DNA of 64,000 bases from NCBI GenBank assembly GCA_001899085.1, contig MKVB01000007.1, positions 1-64,000 of the forward strand. The letters are read 5' to 3'. Every line of letters begins with the position of its first letter. Within the stretch, counting starts at the first letter, position 1. Both the position numbers and the translations under genes were made by a program. The notes below the pieces were generated by a model, which was not told the DNA's origin, ran no database searches, and saw only the letters and a list, made by a program, of their open reading frames with translations. The stretch comes from Devosia sp. 66-14 (lineage in GTDB: Bacteria > Pseudomonadota > Alphaproteobacteria > Rhizobiales > Devosiaceae). Below are positions 34,399 to 42,755 of the stretch, one piece after another.

Positions 34399-35948
34399 CG
34401 CTGCTGCTCCTCGGCGATACCGGCAGCCGTGCGCACCAGGGTCTCGGCGCTCAGCTCGGTGTTGTCATGGGTGGCGACGATGCGCCCTTCGCGCATCACC
34501 ACCACGCGGTCGCTCATCCCGAGGATCTCGGGCAGCTCGGACGAGACCATGATCACCGACAGGCCCTCGGCCACCAGTTCGCCCATGAACTCGTGCACCG
34601 CGGCCTTGGAGCCGATATCGATGCCCTTGGTCGGCTCGTCGAGAATGATCACCTTGGGGCTGGTGGCGAGCCACTTGGCGATCACCACCTTCTGCTGGTT
34701 GCCGCCCGACAGCGTGCCGACATCCTGGCTCAGCGACGAGGCGCGCAGGTCCAGCCGCTCGGTATAGGTACGGGCCAGCGCAAACTCTTCGCGCAGCCGC
34801 AGCACGCCGGATTGGCTGGTGCGCTTCAGCGAGGGCAGCGAGACGTTCTTGAAGATCGGCATGCCGATCACCACGCCCTGCTTGCCGCGTTCCTCGGGCA
34901 CATAGACGATGCCGGCGTTCACCGCATCGGCCGGCGAGGCCGGGGCGATGCTCGCGCCCGCGAGCGAAATCGAGCCCGCCGATGGTTTGGTGATGCCGAA
35001 CAGGGCCTGCATCACCTCGGATCGGCCGGCGCCGACGAGGCCGTAGAAGCCGAGGATCTCGCCCGCTCTCAGGGTGAAGCTGATGTCGTCGAATTCGGTG
35101 GGGTGGCTCAGGCCGCTGACCTCGAGCAGCGGCGCGCCGATCTGCGCCTCGCGCTTGGGGAAGATATGGTCGACCGAGCGGCCCACCATCATCTTGATGA
35201 TGGCGTTCTGGTCGGTCTCTTTGAGCAGCCCCGAGCCCACCAGTTCGCCGTCGCGGAACACCGTGTAGCGGTCGGCGATGCGGTATATCTCGTCGAACTT
35301 GTGGCTGATGAACAGCACGGCCTTGCCGTCTTCCTTCAACAGCTCGATCAGGACGAACAGGTCCTCGATCTCCTTGTAGGAGAGCGCCGCGGTCGGCTCG
35401 TCCATGATCACCACATCGGCATCGATCGACATGGCGCGCGCCACCCCGACCAGGTGCTTGTTGGCGATGCTGAGGTCCTTCAGCCGATGGTTGGGGTCGA
35501 TATGCGAGGCGCCCATGTCGTTGAGCACCTGGCGGGCCTCGCGGCGCATCTTGCTCCAGTCGATGGTCTTGAAGCGGGTGCGCGGGGCGTGTCCCAGAAA
35601 GACGTTCTCGGCCACCGACAATTCGTCGAACAGCACCGTCTCCTGGTGAATGGCGGTGATGCCGGCGCCGAAGGCGGCGTGAGCGGAGCCGAGATGGACC
35701 GGCACGCCCTTGACGGCGATCTCGCCCTCGTCCGGCTGGTAGATGCCGGTCAGGATCTTCACCAGCGTCGACTTGCCGGCGCCGTTCTCGCCGATCAGCG
35801 CGGTGACCTGGCCGGGATAGAGCGACAGCGACACGTCATGCAGGGCCCGGACACCGGGGAAGCGCTTGCTGATCCCCTTGAGGGTCAGCAGCGGCTTGGT
35901 CTCGGCCAGAATGGGGCCGGGCTCGGCTGGGGTCGCGACTTCGAGCAT
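34395..35948 (-). CDS. rhaT: Rhamnose ABC transporter ATPase RhaT (double ABC)
   Basis: The protein has 517 residues and two ABC modules of the RbsA/RhaT type. The first has GENGAGKST (near residue 54), the region LSIANKHLVGVARAM and Walker B VVIMDEPTAAL. The second has a degenerate Walker A (GLVGAGRSE), signature TLSGGNQQKV and Walker B VIILDEPTKGID. It powers L-rhamnose import. An intercistronic hairpin separates it from rhaS, and its start lacks a strong ribosome site, so it should be made in smaller amount than RhaS. Confidence 0.92.
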   Translation of the reverse strand: MLEVATPAEPGPILAETKPLLTLKGISKRFPGVRALHDVSLSLYPGQVTALIGENGAGKSTLVKILTGIYQPDEGEIAVKGVPVHLGSAHAAFGAGITAIHQETVLFDELSVAENVFLGHAPRTRFKTIDWSKMRREARQVLNDMGASHIDPNHRLKDLSIANKHLVGVARAMSIDADVVIMDEPTAALSYKEIEDLFVLIELLKEDGKAVLFISHKFDEIYRIADRYTVFRDGELVGSGLLKETDQNAIIKMMVGRSVDHIFPKREAQIGAPLLEVSGLSHPTEFDDISFTLRAGEILGFYGLVGAGRSEVMQALFGITKPSAGSISLAGASIAPASPADAVNAGIVYVPEERGKQGVVIGMPIFKNVSLPSLKRTSQSGVLRLREEFALARTYTERLDLRASSLSQDVGTLSGGNQQKVVIAKWLATSPKVIILDEPTKGIDIGSKAAVHEFMGELVAEGLSVIMVSSELPEILGMSDRVVVMREGRIVATHDNTELSAETLVRTAAGIAEEQQR

Positions 35949-35970
35949 GGCTCAGGAGATCCGGGGTACG

Positions 35971-36012
35971 GGTAAACAAAAGGGCCCGGCGGCGCGTGGC
36001 GCTGCCGAGCCC
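35971..36012 (-). terminator. Attenuator between rhaS and rhaT
   Basis: In the minus direction a 14-bp stem with two imperfect pairs (36012-35999 with 35995-35982) around a 3-nt loop is followed by TTTTGTTT. It sits 17 nt after the rhaS stop inside the operon. Partial read-through would explain high RhaS and lower transporter subunits. Confidence 0.8.
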
Positions 36013-36029
36013 GCTCTCGTCAGCCGATC

Positions 36030-37031
36030 TTAGAAGATCGACGAGAACTGGTCGATGTTCGACGCATCGTAGGTGAACGGGTCGCTCATGGCGGCCGAAC
36101 GGTTGTCGTCGAGCACGATCTTGCCGACGCGGCCGATGGCGATCTCCGCACCCGGCTCGGCCTTGGCCTCGCCCTTCAGCAGGTGGTAGGCGATCATGGT
36201 GGCCGAGTAGCCCAGGTCGATCGGGTTCCAGATGGCGAAGGACTTCGACGCGCCGGACTTGACGTGTGCCGCCATTTCCGAGGGCAGGCCGAGGCCGGTG
36301 ACGTTGATCTTGCCGATCAGGCCGGCGTCGGTAACGGCCTGGGCCGCGGCGACGATACCGACCGAGGTCGGGGCCGAGATGGCGGCCAGATCCGGGAACG
36401 AGGCGATCAGGCCCTGGGCTTCGCGGTAGGACTTGTCGAACAGGTCGTCGCCATAGACGGTCGAAACGACTTCAACGCCCGGGAACTCGGCATAGTGTTC
36501 CTTGGCGGCAGCCAGCCAGGCGTTCTGGTTGGTCGCGGTCGCGGTGCCCGAAAGGAAGGCGATCTTGCCCTTGCCATCCGGCAGGTTGTCGGCGGCGAGC
36601 TTGACGATGGTCTTGCCGATCAGGTCGATCGACGAGGGGTCGAGCTGCACGTCGCGGCCTTCGGCGGCGACGCCGGAGTCGAACGACACGACGGTGATGC
36701 CGCGCTGCTTGGCCTTCTGCAGCGCCGGTACCAGCGCGTCAGGATCGTTGGCCGAGATCACGATGGCATTGACCTGCTGGGCCACCAGGGTGTTGATCAC
36801 TTCGATCTGGCCTTCGGCGGTCGGCTCGGTCGGGCCGGTGAAGATGATCTCCACGTCGCCGAGTTCCTTGGCCGCCTCTTCGGCGCCCTTGCCGGCCGCA
36901 ACGAAGAAGCCGTTGCCGATGTCCTTGGCGACGACGGCAATGCGGGTCTGGGCAAAGCTGGCGCCGGTCGCGGCGAGCAGTGCCATGGCGGCAACGGCCG
37001 AGCCGATGCCGATAGTCTTGAGCAGTTTCAT
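36030..37031 (-). CDS. rhaS: Rhamnose ABC transporter periplasmic binding protein RhaS
   Basis: This 333-residue protein is read from ATG 37031, which has GGGAGGA 9 bp upstream. The Sec signal peptide covers residues 1 to about 27 (ATGASFAQ). The mature domain is a type I periplasmic-binding fold: TRIAVVAKDIGNGFFVAAGKG at its start, INTLVAQQVNAIVISANDPDAL and VVSFDSGVAAEGRDVQLDP (near residues 120-138) match the RhaS/RbsB-like group. It captures L-rhamnose for RhaTPQ. The upstream gap of 95 bp contains a direct repeat. Confidence 0.92.
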   Translation of the reverse strand: MKLLKTIGIGSAVAAMALLAATGASFAQTRIAVVAKDIGNGFFVAAGKGAEEAAKELGDVEIIFTGPTEPTAEGQIEVINTLVAQQVNAIVISANDPDALVPALQKAKQRGITVVSFDSGVAAEGRDVQLDPSSIDLIGKTIVKLAADNLPDGKGKIAFLSGTATATNQNAWLAAAKEHYAEFPGVEVVSTVYGDDLFDKSYREAQGLIASFPDLAAISAPTSVGIVAAAQAVTDAGLIGKINVTGLGLPSEMAAHVKSGASKSFAIWNPIDLGYSATMIAYHLLKGEAKAEPGAEIAIGRVGKIVLDDNRSAAMSDPFTYDASNIDQFSSIF

Positions 37032-37052
37032 GCGGGTATCCTCCCTTGACGA

Positions 37053-37068
37053 TGCTAACATGCTAACA
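37053..37068 (-). promoter_or_regulatory. Direct repeat upstream of rhaS
   Basis: TGCTAACA occurs twice in tandem (37053-37060 and 37061-37068), 22-37 bp before the rhaS start. Repeated 8-mers close to the start are compatible with a binding site for the RhaR regulator encoded just upstream. A GCACT-TCGT-AGTGC hairpin at 37103-37116 marks the end of rhaR. Confidence 0.4.
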
Positions 37069-37126
37069 TGTCAGTCGAAGCGCTGTCGAGATTTGTCATG
37101 CAGCACTTCGTAGTGCCGCTCGGCCG

Positions 37127-37960
37127 TCAGGCGACCGAGGCGGATTGGTTGGCCGACTGGTTCGCCGACTGGTTGGTCGACTCCTGGCCGGCATCGACCA
37201 CCGTGAGGCCGACGCCGGCCTTTTCCAGCATGGCGCGATCCTCCTCGCGGATGCCGCTGTCGGTGATGACCATCGAGATGCGGTCGAGGCTGCACAGGAT
37301 CAGGCTCGAGCGCCCCTCGAACTTCGAGGAATCGGCGAGCAGGATCAGGTCTTCGGCCTGGTTGATCAGCGCCAGTTCCGACTGCACCACCATCGGGTCG
37401 GCCTCCATCAGGCCATGCGCGCCCAGCCCCTGGCAGCCGATGAACATGCGCTTGGCATAAAAATGCGAGGCGACCACGCCGCCGAACGGCGACAGGATCA
37501 CGTTCTGCTCGCGATAGACCGTGCCGCCGGGAATGACGACGCTGTTGCGCGAATTGTGGATCAGGTGTTCGGCGATGGCGAAGCTGTTGGTGAACACCGA
37601 GAGCCGCCGGCCGGTCAGGTAGTGCACCATCTGGTAGGTGGTGGTGCCGCCATTGATGATGATCGGCTCACCGTCCTTGCAGAGGTCTGCCGCAGCGCGG
37701 GCAATGGCGCGCTTCTGCGCGATGTTGATGGTTTCGTTGACCGAGAAGGGGCGCCCCATCAGTCCGCCCTGCTCGGGCGGGTTGATCGCCTCGGCGCCGC
37801 CGCGGACGCGGCGCAGCCGGCCCTGCACGTGCAGGGCCGCGATGTCGCGGCGAATGGTGGCTTCCGACGTGCCGGTGATATCGACCAGATCGGCCACTGT
37901 CGCCAGCGGACGCGCCTGGACGGCGGCCAGAATGACCCGGTGTCGCTCGGTTTCGTGCAA
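37127..37960 (-). CDS. rhaR: DeoR-family regulator RhaR
   Basis: The protein has 277 residues from TTG 37960 with GGGAGA upstream. The DeoR HTH lies at residues 5-57 (VADLVDITGTSEATIRRDIAAL, RLRRVRGGA), and the sugar-phosphate sensor domain follows, with NGGTTTYQM and ADSSKFEGRSS. It is the first gene of the rha unit and divergent from rhaDI. In the rhizobial system RhaR is the repressor of both transcripts. The last 17 residues carry three NQS(T/A) repeats encoded by 12-bp tandem units, an unusual tail. Confidence 0.9.
   Translation of the reverse strand: MHETERHRVILAAVQARPLATVADLVDITGTSEATIRRDIAALHVQGRLRRVRGGAEAINPPEQGGLMGRPFSVNETINIAQKRAIARAAADLCKDGEPIIINGGTTTYQMVHYLTGRRLSVFTNSFAIAEHLIHNSRNSVVIPGGTVYREQNVILSPFGGVVASHFYAKRMFIGCQGLGAHGLMEADPMVVQSELALINQAEDLILLADSSKFEGRSSLILCSLDRISMVITDSGIREEDRAMLEKAGVGLTVVDAGQESTNQSANQSANQSASVA
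37143..37178. repeat. Three 12-bp tandem units inside the 3' end of rhaR
   Basis: Units GATTGGTTGGCC, GACTGGTTCGCC and GACTGGTTGGTC are consecutive at 37143-37178. In the rhaR frame they encode NQSA-type repeats, so unit number can change without breaking the frame. Confidence 0.85.
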
Positions 37961-38039
37961 ACTCGTCTCCCTTGCTGCCTAACTTTCACCAAAACCCGTC
38001 ACTGTCAATCATTCCACCGCAGCGAGTGCGACTTTAGCC

Positions 38040-38098
38040 CGATCAATGATCGTTCTTGAGTGTTTCTGATTGACATGCTCAGGCCTTCGGAGGCATGT
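38040..38098 (+). promoter_or_regulatory. rhaDI promoter region with palindrome
   Basis: CGATCAATGATCG (38040-38052) is a perfect 13-bp palindrome in the rhaR-rhaD gap. TTGACA (38070-38075) with a weak GCATGT at 17 bp (38093-38098) can drive rhaDI. The palindrome is a candidate operator for RhaR or a catabolite regulator. Confidence 0.45.
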
Positions 38099-38137
38099 CC
38101 GGTACCAATTCAGAACCATGCCTTCGGGAGGACTATC

Positions 38138-40237
38138 ATGTCGGGGACCGCGCCAGCGCGCCTGCAAAACCTTTGGGACGATGCCAAAGCGGCAGGGATG
38201 ACCGAGCCGGAGCGGCTGGTCTATCGCTCCAACATCCTGGGCTCGGACAAACGCGTCACCAATTATGGCGGCGGCAATACCTCGTCGAAGATCTTCCAGA
38301 AGGATCCGCTGACCGGAGAGGACGTCGAGGTGCTGTGGGTGAAAGGGTCGGGCGGCGACTCCGCCTCGATCAAGCTCGATGGCTTCGCCACGCTCTACAT
38401 GGACAAGCTGCGCGCCCTCAAGGGCCTCTATCGCGGCCTCGCCCACGAAGACGAGATGGTCGGCTACCTGCCGCACGCCACCTTCAACCTCAACCCCCGC
38501 GCCGCCTCGATCGATACGCCGCTGCACGCCTATGTGCCGCACGCCTTCGTCGACCATATGCACCCCGACGCGATCATCGCCATTGCGGCGAGCAAGGATA
38601 GCAAGGCCCTGACCCAGCAGATCTTCGGCGACGAGATCGGCTGGCTGCCATGGAAGCGCCCCGGCTTCGAGCTCGGGCTGTGGTTGGAAAAGTTCTGCCT
38701 CGACAACCCCGGCGCCAAGGGCGTGATCCTCGAGAGCCATGGGCTCTTCACCTGGGGCGACACGCCGAGAGAGTGCTACGAGCAGACCATCGACACCATC
38801 AACAAGGCGATCGCCTGGTTCGAGGAAAAGACCGCCGGCAAGCCGGCCTTTGGCGGCCAGGTGGTGGCGCCGCTGCCCGCCGACGAACGCCGGGCCGTCG
38901 CAGCGCGGCTGATGCCGAAAATTCGCGGCCTGATCTCCAACGAGTTCAAGATGCTCGGGCATTTCGACGACAGCGCCGCGGTGCTGGAATTCGTCGGGTC
39001 CAGGGATCTGAAGCCGCTCGCGGCGCTCGGCACGTCCTGCCCTGACCACTTCCTGCGCACCAAGATCCGGCCGCTGGTGATCGCGTTCGATCCGGCAAAA
39101 CCCGATATCGATGCGGTGGTTGCCGGGCTCGAGCAGGCGACGGCGGATTACCGCGCCGATTACGCCGGCTATTATGACCGCTGCAAGCACCCGGACAGCC
39201 CAGCCATCCGCGACGCCAACGCGGTGGTCTACCTCATGCCGGGCGTCGGCATGTTCACCTTCGCCAAGGACAAGGCGACAGCCCGCATCTCGGGTGAGTT
39301 CTACGTCAACGCCATCAACGTCATGCGGGGATCGTCCGCGGTCTCCACCTACCAGGGGCTCCCGGAGCAGGAAGCCTTCGACATCGAGTACTGGCTGCTC
39401 GAGGAAGCCAAGCTCCAGCGCATGCCGAAGCCGAAATCGCTGGCCGGTCACGTCGCGCTGGTCACCGGCGGCGCCGGCGGCATCGGCAAGGCGACGGCGG
39501 TGCGGCTGCTGCGCGAAGGCGCGTGTGTCGTGCTGGCCGATATCGACGAAGCGGCGCTCGCTTCGGCCAACGAGGAACTCGGCAAGGCGTTCGGCAAGGA
39601 TGTGGTCCGGCCGGTGACGCTCAACGTCACAGAGGAAGCCGTCGTCATCGCCGGCTTTGCCAAGGCGGTGGTCGAGTTCGGTGGCCTCGACATTCTGGTG
39701 TCAAACGCCGGCATCGCGTCCTCGGCGCCGATCGAAGACACCTCGCTCGAGCTGTGGAACAGGAACATGGACATCCTCTCGACCGGGTATTTCCTGGTGT
39801 CGCGTGAGGCGTTCCGGCTGTTCCGCCAGCAGAAGATCGGCGGCAACGTGGTCTTCGTCGCTTCGAAGAACGGTCTCGCGGCATCGCCCAACGCCTCGGC
39901 CTATTGCACCGCCAAGGCCGCCGAAATCCATCTGGCCCGCTGCCTCGCGCTTGAAGGCGCCGCGGCACAGATCCGCGTCAACGTCGTCAATCCTGACGCC
40001 GTGCTGCGCGGTTCCAAGATCTGGGCCGGCGAATGGCTGGAACAGCGGGCTTCGACCTACAAGACCGACAAGGACGGGCTCGAAGAGATGTATCGCGAGC
40101 GCTCGCTGCTGAAGCGCAGCGTCTTCCCCGAGGATATCGCCGAAGCGATCTACTTCTTCGCCTCGGACGCCTCGGCCAAGTCCACCGGCAACATCATCAA
40201 CGTCGACGCGGGCAACGCGCAGAGCTTTACGCGGTAA
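38138..40237 (+). CDS. rhaD: Bifunctional rhamnulose-1-phosphate aldolase / short-chain dehydrogenase
   Basis: This 699-residue cytoplasmic enzyme is read from ATG 38138 with GGGAGGA upstream. Residues 1 to about 410 form a class II aldolase/adducin domain (NYGGGNTSSK near residue 43, zinc-site HAYVPHAFVDHMHPDA near residue 137). Residues about 440-699 form an SDR domain: TGGAGGIG, SNAGIASS and YCTAK. The family splits rhamnulose-1-phosphate into DHAP and lactaldehyde and oxidises the lactaldehyde. It is the first gene of rhaDI, opposite to rhaR. Confidence 0.94.
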   Translation: MSGTAPARLQNLWDDAKAAGMTEPERLVYRSNILGSDKRVTNYGGGNTSSKIFQKDPLTGEDVEVLWVKGSGGDSASIKLDGFATLYMDKLRALKGLYRGLAHEDEMVGYLPHATFNLNPRAASIDTPLHAYVPHAFVDHMHPDAIIAIAASKDSKALTQQIFGDEIGWLPWKRPGFELGLWLEKFCLDNPGAKGVILESHGLFTWGDTPRECYEQTIDTINKAIAWFEEKTAGKPAFGGQVVAPLPADERRAVAARLMPKIRGLISNEFKMLGHFDDSAAVLEFVGSRDLKPLAALGTSCPDHFLRTKIRPLVIAFDPAKPDIDAVVAGLEQATADYRADYAGYYDRCKHPDSPAIRDANAVVYLMPGVGMFTFAKDKATARISGEFYVNAINVMRGSSAVSTYQGLPEQEAFDIEYWLLEEAKLQRMPKPKSLAGHVALVTGGAGGIGKATAVRLLREGACVVLADIDEAALASANEELGKAFGKDVVRPVTLNVTEEAVVIAGFAKAVVEFGGLDILVSNAGIASSAPIEDTSLELWNRNMDILSTGYFLVSREAFRLFRQQKIGGNVVFVASKNGLAASPNASAYCTAKAAEIHLARCLALEGAAAQIRVNVVNPDAVLRGSKIWAGEWLEQRASTYKTDKDGLEEMYRERSLLKRSVFPEDIAEAIYFFASDASAKSTGNIINVDAGNAQSFTR

Positions 40238-40254
40238 CAGCTGAGCGTGGGGCA

Positions 40255-40382
40255 CCCCTCACCCCGACCCTCTCCCCAGAGGGGCGAGGGGGCGATGGGG
40301 CCGCGCGTTCGATGCCTGAAGTAACGAAGGCCGGCGCCACATGGTCCCCTCGCCCCTCTGGGGAGAGGGACAGGGTGAGGGG
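40255..40382. repeat. Inverted repeat, CCCCTCACCC family, copy 2
   Basis: Arms 40255-40291 and 40346-40382 (37 nt) match at 35 positions around a 54-nt loop. The outer 23 nt are the same as in the element at 28316-28422. Here it lies inside the rhaD-rhaI spacer, 7 bp before the rhaI ribosome site, so it becomes part of the mRNA and may shift the D:I ratio. Confidence 0.88.
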
Positions 40383-40403
40383 CGCCAAGGGAGGAGAACT
40401 CGA

Positions 40404-41696
40404 ATGACCGACCAACTCATCGACCAGTCCGTGGTCGACCAGACCAACGAGGCCAACCGCAAGGCGTTGGATGCCGACTACGCGCACCTCGGCGAACAGC
40501 TCAGCCGGCGCGGCATCGACATCGACACGCTGCTGAAGAAAGTCAGCGCCTATACCGTCGCCGTCCCCTCCTGGGGCGTCGGCACCGGTGGCACGCGCTT
40601 TGCGAAATTCCCCGGCACCGGCGAGCCGCGCGACATCTTCGACAAGCTCGAGGATTGCTCGGTGATCAACCAGCTGACCCGCGCCACGCCGAACGTTTCG
40701 CTGCATATTCCGTGGGACAAGGCCGACCCGAACCGGCTGAAGCAGGCGGCGTCGCGCTTCGGGCTGGGGTTCGATGCGATGAACTCCAACACCTTCTCGG
40801 ACGCGCCGGGCCAGGCTCATTCCTACCGCTTCGGCTCGCTCGCCAACTACGCGAGGGAAACGCGCCAGCAGGCGATCGAGCACAATCTCGAATGCATCGA
40901 GATCGGCAAGACCATCGGCTCGAAAGCGCTGACCGTGTGGATCGGCGACGGCTCGAACTTTCCGGGCCAGGTGAACTTCACCAAGGTGTTCGAGTATTAC
41001 CTCGACGCGATGAAGGCGATCTATGCCGACCTGCCTCAGGACTGGAAGCTCTTCACCGAGCACAAGATGTACGAGCCGGCGTTCTACTCGACGGTGGTGC
41101 AGGACTGGGGCACCAACTACCTGATCGCCACCGAACTCGGCGACAAGGCGCAGTGCCTCGTCGACCTCGGTCACCATGCGCCCAACGTCAATATCGAGAT
41201 GATCGTCGCGCGGCTGATCCAGTTCAAGAAGCTGGGCGGTTTCCACTTCAACGACAGCAAATACGGCGACGACGACCTCGATACCGGCTCGATCGACCCG
41301 TACCGGCTGTTCCTGGTGTTCAACGAACTTGTCGATGCCGAGCTCCGCCAGGCCGACGGGTTCGAGCCGGCCCATATGCTGGACCAGAGCCACAACGTCA
41401 CCGACCCGATCGAGTCGCTGATCCGCTCGGCCAACGAGGTGCGGCGCGCCTATGCGCTGGCGCTGCTGGTCGACCGCCAGGCGCTCGAAGGCTACCAGCA
41501 GTCGGACGATGCGCTGATGGCGTCGGAAACGCTGAAAGTCGCCTTCCGCACCGATGTCGAGCCGATCCTCGCCAAGGCCCGGCTCGATGCCAACGGCGCC
41601 ATCGACCCGATCGCCGCCTATCGCAAGGCCGGCTACCGCCAGCGCGTCGCGGCCGTGCGTCCGGCCGTCGCCGCCGGCGGTGGCGGTATCGTCTGA
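40404..41696 (+). CDS. rhaI: L-rhamnose isomerase-type sugar isomerase
   Basis: This 430-residue cytoplasmic protein starts at ATG 40404 after GGAGGAG. It has the xylose-isomerase-like TIM barrel of the rhizobial RhaI group, with FTEHKMYEPAFYS (near residue 219), VDLGHHAPNVN and FHFNDSKYGDDDLDTGSIDP (near residues 279-298) supplying the metal-binding His/Asp residues. It converts L-rhamnose to L-rhamnulose, the first intracellular step of the pathway. It is the last gene of rhaDI. Confidence 0.93.
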   Translation: MTDQLIDQSVVDQTNEANRKALDADYAHLGEQLSRRGIDIDTLLKKVSAYTVAVPSWGVGTGGTRFAKFPGTGEPRDIFDKLEDCSVINQLTRATPNVSLHIPWDKADPNRLKQAASRFGLGFDAMNSNTFSDAPGQAHSYRFGSLANYARETRQQAIEHNLECIEIGKTIGSKALTVWIGDGSNFPGQVNFTKVFEYYLDAMKAIYADLPQDWKLFTEHKMYEPAFYSTVVQDWGTNYLIATELGDKAQCLVDLGHHAPNVNIEMIVARLIQFKKLGGFHFNDSKYGDDDLDTGSIDPYRLFLVFNELVDAELRQADGFEPAHMLDQSHNVTDPIESLIRSANEVRRAYALALLVDRQALEGYQQSDDALMASETLKVAFRTDVEPILAKARLDANGAIDPIAAYRKAGYRQRVAAVRPAVAAGGGGIV

Positions 41697-41703
41697 CGAG
41701 GGA

Positions 41704-41740
41704 CAAAAAGACGGCCGCCCCGACTGCAAGCGGGGCGGCC
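41704..41740 (-). terminator. Terminator at the convergent end of rhaI and the aldo/keto reductase genes
   Basis: GGCCGCCCCG (41713-41722) pairs perfectly with CGGGGCGGCC (41731-41740). In the minus direction it is followed by GTCTTTTT, a proper terminator for the aldo/keto reductase unit ending at 41765. In the plus direction the T-tract is missing, though the stem may still end rhaI transcripts. Confidence 0.85.
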
Positions 41741-41764
41741 CAGTAGCGCCTGACGTTGGGGTTT

Positions 41765-42742
41765 TCAGGCAGGCACTTCGCGCAGCGCCAGCGCTTCGAT
41801 CGCCGCGAGCTGTTCCGCCTCGAGCGGGCCGGCGCGCTCGGCATCCAGCGCATCCGAGAGCTCGTCGCGGTTCTTCACTCCCAGCACCAGCGTCTCGACA
41901 CCGGCCATGCCCAGGGCATAGCGATAGGCGATGATCGCCGGGTCCTCGCCCCATTTGGCGCAGAGGGCGCGATACGGTGCGGCGAGCTCGAAATCGGCAA
42001 TGTCGCGCTCATGCAGCGATCTGCGGTCGAAGCTCGAGGTCAGCGCCCCGGCCTGTACGGCGCGGATCGCCATCACCCCGACGCCGCTCAGATGCGCCGC
42101 TTCGATGATGTCGCGGGCTCGGGACGGGGTCGAGAAGCCGATCAGCCCGCCGGGACTGTCCAACAGGTTGGCCACCGCCTGCACCGCGTGCGGCCGTGGC
42201 CCCAGCGTCACCGCTTCGACGATAGTGGCGGGCACGCTCACCCCGGTAATGCCCCAGCCGCCGATCAGCCCATCGCGCTGCAACTGCTGGAAGGCCGGCA
42301 CCAACGCGTTGCGGTAGCACGACCAGGTAGTGGCGATTTCGCTGCGCCGCTCGTTCTCTGCGGGATAGACGAAATCATCGGGACAGATCTGGTTGTGGAG
42401 GAAGAACAGGTCGACCTGCTCGAGCCGCATGGCTTTGAGGCTCTGCTCCAGCGAAGCGCGGAGCCGTCGGTAGACCTGCTCGTCCGGCAGCGTGCCGATG
42501 CCGCATTTGGTGGTGACCTTGACCCCTTTGGGCAGGCGCCCCTCGAAGGCCTCGCCGATCAGCGTTTCGCACAGCTTGTAGCCGGGCGCCGCGTCGATCA
42601 CGTCGATGCCTTCCGCGACCGCCATGCGCAAGCTGGCAATACCTTCCTCCCGGCTGGTTTCGCCCCAGACCTGGCCGATGCCGCCGCCGCCCAACGTCAG
42701 GCAGCTGACCTCGCCGATGCTGCCGAATTGTCGCTTTTCCAT
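41765..42742 (-). CDS. Aldo/keto reductase 1
   Basis: This 325-residue NADPH-type oxidoreductase is read from ATG 42742, preceded by GAGAGGGG; a TTG 21 bp upstream is less likely. Catalytic residues are visible: Asp in DVIDAAPGYK (with Tyr in PGYK), Lys in TTKCGIG and His in LFFLHNQI. The C-terminal phosphate-binding region is GMAGVETLVLGVKNRDEL. It follows a second reductase by 13 bp. Next to the rhamnose locus a role in sugar or lactaldehyde reduction is possible but unproven. Confidence 0.88.
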   Translation of the reverse strand: MEKRQFGSIGEVSCLTLGGGGIGQVWGETSREEGIASLRMAVAEGIDVIDAAPGYKLCETLIGEAFEGRLPKGVKVTTKCGIGTLPDEQVYRRLRASLEQSLKAMRLEQVDLFFLHNQICPDDFVYPAENERRSEIATTWSCYRNALVPAFQQLQRDGLIGGWGITGVSVPATIVEAVTLGPRPHAVQAVANLLDSPGGLIGFSTPSRARDIIEAAHLSGVGVMAIRAVQAGALTSSFDRRSLHERDIADFELAAPYRALCAKWGEDPAIIAYRYALGMAGVETLVLGVKNRDELSDALDAERAGPLEAEQLAAIEALALREVPA

Positions 42743-42755
42743 GCGCTGCCCCCTC

